Of a stretch of 64,000 nucleotides of DNA, positions 60,144 to 64,000 are shown piece by piece. The stretch's first letter is position 1; each line of letters starts with the position of its first letter. A program made the position numbers and the translations under genes. The DNA lies in contig JAGYVD010000001.1 of NCBI GenBank assembly GCA_021209875.1, forward strand, positions 3,286,001-3,350,000. Direction: 5' to 3'. A model generated the notes under the pieces. That model was not told the DNA's origin. It did not search any database and saw nothing but the letters and a program-made list of their open reading frames with translations. This DNA comes from Rosellinia necatrix (lineage: Eukaryota; Ascomycota; Sordariomycetes; Xylariales; Xylariaceae).

Positions 60144-60648
60144 CCTCCCTATTGGCCAAAAACCAGAAATGCTCATCGCGGTCTAGAATGGGCCCGCCGC
60201 AAAAACGGTTAAGGAAATAGGCACGGTATTTCCACAAGTTATCTGGCGGTTTCCTATCGTATTTTGGGCAATTCCATTTTCCGAGCTATCAAGCGCAATG
60301 CTTGGTTCGCGAGGAGGGGCAAAATCAAGGGTCGGAGTAAAGGAGTTCGGTTACAGCAGAGATACCCATTTATCGTCTTTAAGCATGCGTTTGCTTCCGA
60401 GCCACGAAATTACGATTACGCGGGATATCCGTACTTGGTTGGCAACATTGTACGGCATTTAAATTCCGGGATGATTAAGTTAGCCTGTAGGGCCGGGCGG
60501 CGTCTTGATGGTTGTTCTTATCGGGTACCTTTCTGGATATGATTGTTAGCAATATTTTGTTATAGGGCAAGGACGACGAGGGGTTTCAGAGGCTAAGCAT
60601 GCCACCGTTAGCTAGGGGGATTCGAACTTACATTGTATTTAACGAACA
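60144..60648. other. Spacer between convergent Zn2Cys6 and RTG2-like genes
   Basis: A short spacer with no gene. Probably the two 3-prime untranslated regions. Confidence 0.5.
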
Positions 60649-62547
60649 CTACGATTCCATTAACTGTACAAGCGTCTCGACTTTATCATAAGGCTTTTGT
60701 GTATTATCTCCTAGTTTACCAATATCCTTGAACGAGTTTGTCAGGTGTCGATGATTTAGAACCCGGTACATAGTCGGGTTTAGGGTCATTATAAGCTGGA
60801 GCTTTGTTTTATATTTGCCAGCAATAATTTTCGTGCTGAAACTGTTGAAATGTCAATGCTTGGAAACAGAAAAAGAAAAGCAGCATAAACTTACTTAACT
60901 GTGCTCTCAAACTGTTTATGGCTCTCGGGTGCTTGGGGATATAGTTGAGAAATTAGGCGGGCAACTTCTCCTATGTACTCAGCCCAGAATATTGCTTCTG
61001 GGCTCTCCCGTGACACAAGTTTCTGCAAGCCAACAAATAATTGTTGATCAATAGGCCCCAGAGTAGCACCCCATCTATAACAAAGCGTCAGACCAAGTAT
61101 CGATCGAGCTAAATGGGTAAACCCTGCCGCCCCGTGATCACGTGAAAGAGATCGGTGCAACTGAAGTGATGCATTTGCTTCGCTTGGTTCCCCGCTCCCT
61201 AACCAGATCTCGGTGGCGAAAAGAGGTCCAAGCCCCAAACTAAAGACCGTCGGGACATTCGAGCCGCCAATGCTCGAAGGTAGGGCGGACTTTATGATTT
61301 TGATAACCAAATCGAAGGCCGCCGTGTCTGTGGTGTTGTCGTGATGTAACAGCGGCAGAGGACTAGACTCTCTGATACTGACGGGGAGCTTCAATGATAA
61401 CGCGCCTTCGCGATTTCCGCCGCTACAAAAAGTGACCGTACGGATATGAGGAACGGTATGGATGAGAGCATCTACAACCGTGGCGACGGCGGGAAATTGC
61501 TCCCGCCGTCGCTTCGACATCCCGAAAATCTTACCCTTATATTCATCATTCACTTTCCGCATTGCGGTTGTCTGCGTGAAAAACGAGCCCTTGACCGTAT
61601 ATGCTCCGATGGATGGAATTGGGTACGGGTGGATAGGGTCATTGTGCATCAAAATACTGCCGTAGCCCCTGAAACCTCCCCCACACAGGTAAACATCGAT
61701 ACCACCGTCAGTTGACTTTAATTGGCTATCTCGCAATGATGGAAACTCCTGCTGAAGCCTGCAGAATGCGCGGTGCATCTCCCTCGTCAACTCATCCAAG
61801 GCCATAGCTTGAACTTCGGTGTCGTCATTTGTGAGGATATTGATTAGTCTTGCTGCACCAAATGGGAGACTTTTCCCTGTCTGTGCAGCTTGAATCTCGT
61901 AGTGTGCCACAGCAGAGTTCAAATAGGTCATCTGAACCGATCCACCCCCGAGATCGAGGAACAGCCCGTGAACAGTGGCAAATCCACTCCGGGCCCCCAT
62001 GGCACCAAATAACGTTTCGACTTCGGGTGCCAAAATGTAGACGTGAAGGCCGGATTCGGATTTAATTGCATTTAACATGGAAGTTGCGTTGCTCGCTTTC
62101 CGCATAGCCTCGGTTGCAAAGACGGATATGTGCTCAGCCGGCACTCCAAATTGGTTGGCTATGGACTTGAATCGAGCAAGTGTACGTGAGACACGGGATA
62201 TTACATCTGAGGAGAATTCGGGAGAGCATGTCGAGGGCGAGTCGTTCAGCGCATCAAATAAAGAGATGGCAGCACGCTCTTGGTATAGGCATTTTAGAAG
62301 GCGGGAGCGAGGTGGAGACAGGTCTGATATAGAGAACCGAATACCATTGCTGCACCGACTGACTGTAAGCTTCTTTTCCTTCCGTTTGCCTCTTCTCAAA
62401 CTGGGCATCCGCGCATTCACGGAGCATGGAGGCCACATACCTTCCCATGTCAACTAATGCATAAAGGTGGCTGGGAAGATCAGGATCCCATGGAGGCATT
62501 TTCGAAGCAAAGTTATCAAGGGTTACAATATCGACAGCGGACGTCAT
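60649..62547 (-). CDS. RTG2-like protein (Ppx/GppA phosphatase family)
   Basis: Three exons, 62547-62441, 62349-60895 and 60841-60649, join in phase and give 584 residues. The Ppx/GppA fold motifs are YALVDMGSNGIRFSI (first motif, split by the first intron), FATEAMRKASN, GLFLDLGGGSVQMTYL and GGIDVYLCGGGFRGYG. Relatives are the retrograde-regulation protein Rtg2, which senses mitochondrial dysfunction through cytosolic signalling, and exopolyphosphatases. The last exon adds IIAGKYKTKLQLIMTLNPTMYR and HLTNSFKDIGKLGDN, which resembles the usual C-terminal lysine/glycine-rich end of the fungal protein. The acceptor of exon 2 (GTGCAG|CAATGGT) is set by the conserved GSNGIR motif; a nearer CAG lies in another frame. 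Confidence 0.9.
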
Positions 62548-64000
62548 GATGAATATCCCACCGTCTAGGTGATTTATGGGGGGTGGATAGACGAAAGAGG
62601 AGACGACGGACGGAGAAGGGCATTAGGAGCTGTAAAGACCCCAGAGGAAACATGAGAAGAGAAGTATTCTTAAGAAGGAGAGAATGGAGCACCATGGCGC
62701 ATAAATGACGATGCAACGAGGCCGGTTGGGTGCCCCGCCTATGCCAGCTGTGCGCAGACGACCTGTAATCCGTGACATTGTGATGTGATCACTTACAAGC
62801 GGGTATGATAAATATCGACGAAAACGACTACGTCACCGCTTAATGATGCATTCACAATCTCAGAAAAGAAACCTTAACTCTAAAATGCAGTACGGTAGGT
62901 AAGGAGTTTACGTACCCCCGGCCAACGAGAAAGCCGACCGACAATTAAATTGCTACCTATTACCTCAATTGCCAAGAACGACATCGGGAGGGACTTGCAA
63001 CGGATCGACTGCAAACTTAAGAGCCGACTGGGCATAGTTATAGAGCGTGGTTCTGTTGCCTTTGTCCTTGCCGGCGTCGGTCCTTGTAACATCGTGATTT
63101 CGCTTCTGGCAGTCGCTGCGTGTTTGGCCCGTACAACAGGCCCGGCATTTCTGGCATCGAAGGTACCTTGCATTATAGCTTATAAGTGAGCTCAGCCGAG
63201 TCATAGCCCGATTAGCTACCGAGATACCTGGGTAACTTAACCTGTTTGATAGGATACATGCCCACGAGACGTTTCTTAGTGAAGAGGGCACGGCTGTTTT
63301 CGGCCGGGTTGGGATCCATTTTGGCCTCGTGGTTCTATACTTGGTAATGAGAAGTGCAGTTTGAATGCATCCTTGCCGGCGGATATGCGACATTTCGTGG
63401 TGGGGTCGATGCAGCCCCGTTTTGTGCACCACATTTAGATCGGCCAACTAATTGAGAGGCTGCTTTCCCTACCGATCCAACTACCTACTGGATGCTCAAC
63501 ATACCCCCAGATCCTGAAACGGCCACAATTGGTCCCCGCCCTCCCCCCAAAACGACTCGGGTGAGGGTTGATAGAAACGAATGCCCTCAAAACTTTGCTG
63601 GCTGGTGAGTATCGCCTTATGATGCGTGTTTCAGGCTGGACACCACGCCCACGGCCCCTCGGGAAATACATATATGCGCAACGGGTAGGTATGGTCAAGT
63701 TTCACCGAGCTAGGTCCTAGAGGCCAGTTCAGTACGACTCAGTCGATGCCATTCATTTATGTTGTATAACGACGATATGTTTAATGCTCTGCCAGACCTA
63801 GCAGACTTGGTTGGCCATGTCTTAGGGCAGGTAGCCATAGGATGGTTTCTAGGAAGGCGATATTCTTGAGGCCGAGGCCTTAAACCAACTTATATCAGCA
63901 TTAAATACAACATTATACGAAGCAGAAAAGGGTCATTTTAGATAACTACGAGTGGCCCCCCACACTAGCTGTGACGAGAAAAATTGATCATCAAATGGCC
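62548..64000. other. Intergenic region upstream of the RTG2-like gene
   Basis: The first few hundred bases are probably the promoter. Beyond 62880 several short frames exist on both strands, none with recognisable features. The window ends in non-coding AT-rich sequence. Confidence 0.5.

Overview
The window is nuclear DNA of a filamentous ascomycete, most likely a Sordariomycete. Genes carry short introns (about 50-110 bp) with GT...AG ends and CTAAC/CTGAC-like branch sites. Recognisable products are fungal: an ENA-type Na+ P-ATPase, a CSC1-type channel, an RTG2-like Ppx/GppA protein, a Zn2Cys6 regulator, an HMG-box regulator and a STAND-like protein. There are no operons. Long AT-richer spacers hold microsatellites and many copies of a palindromic ACCTACCTAGGTAGGT-type word. 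I built exon models by joining frames across splice sites. Every model quoted as closed keeps an open frame across all junctions unless I say otherwise.

Layout. 1.9-4.0 kb: a gene of an uncharacterised fungal family that looks dead, with three in-frame stops. 5.3-8.1 kb: CorA-like membrane protein with a 1-nt frameshift in a G7 run. 8.3-11.8 kb (minus): AAA+ ATPase with a long N-terminal domain, divergent from a STAND-like protein at 12.4-14.4 kb. 14.7-15.1 kb: small Gly-rich protein. 15.3-16.3 kb (minus): secreted endonuclease/exonuclease/phosphatase-family protein, again with a 1-nt frameshift in a G6 run. 17.5-20.6 kb (minus): CSC1/OSCA-like channel. 25.1-26.0 kb (minus): AT-hook acidic protein. 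27.9-29.3 kb (minus): FAD synthase. 31.0-34.5 kb: ENA Na+ pump. 36.2-38.9 kb: PHD-finger chromatin protein. 39.3-39.5 kb: solo LTR with target-site duplication. 45.3-47.7 kb: HMG-box regulator after a 6.4-kb spacer. 49.2-50.5 kb (minus): Sec20-like SNARE ending in KDEL. 51.2-51.6 kb: mitochondrial ribosomal protein mL53. 52.2-53.9 kb (minus): inorganic pyrophosphatase with a possible mitochondrial leader. 58.3-60.1 kb: Zn2Cys6 regulator. 60.6-62.5 kb (minus): RTG2-like protein.

The genes are a mixture of housekeeping functions (FAD synthesis, pyrophosphate hydrolysis, mitoribosome, ER-Golgi SNARE, ion homeostasis, retrograde signalling) and fast-evolving accessory genes (STAND-like, AAA+ with N-terminal domain, CorA-like, the dead family). 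The accessory genes are concentrated in the first 16 kb. I see no secondary-metabolite cluster, CRISPR array, rRNA gene or convincing tRNA gene. The most notable signals are the pseudogene with three stops, two frameshifts in the same sequence context (CTC-Gn-CGCC), the STAND-like protein whose P-loop position is degenerate, the solo LTR, and the abrupt GC switch inside the AAA+ gene.
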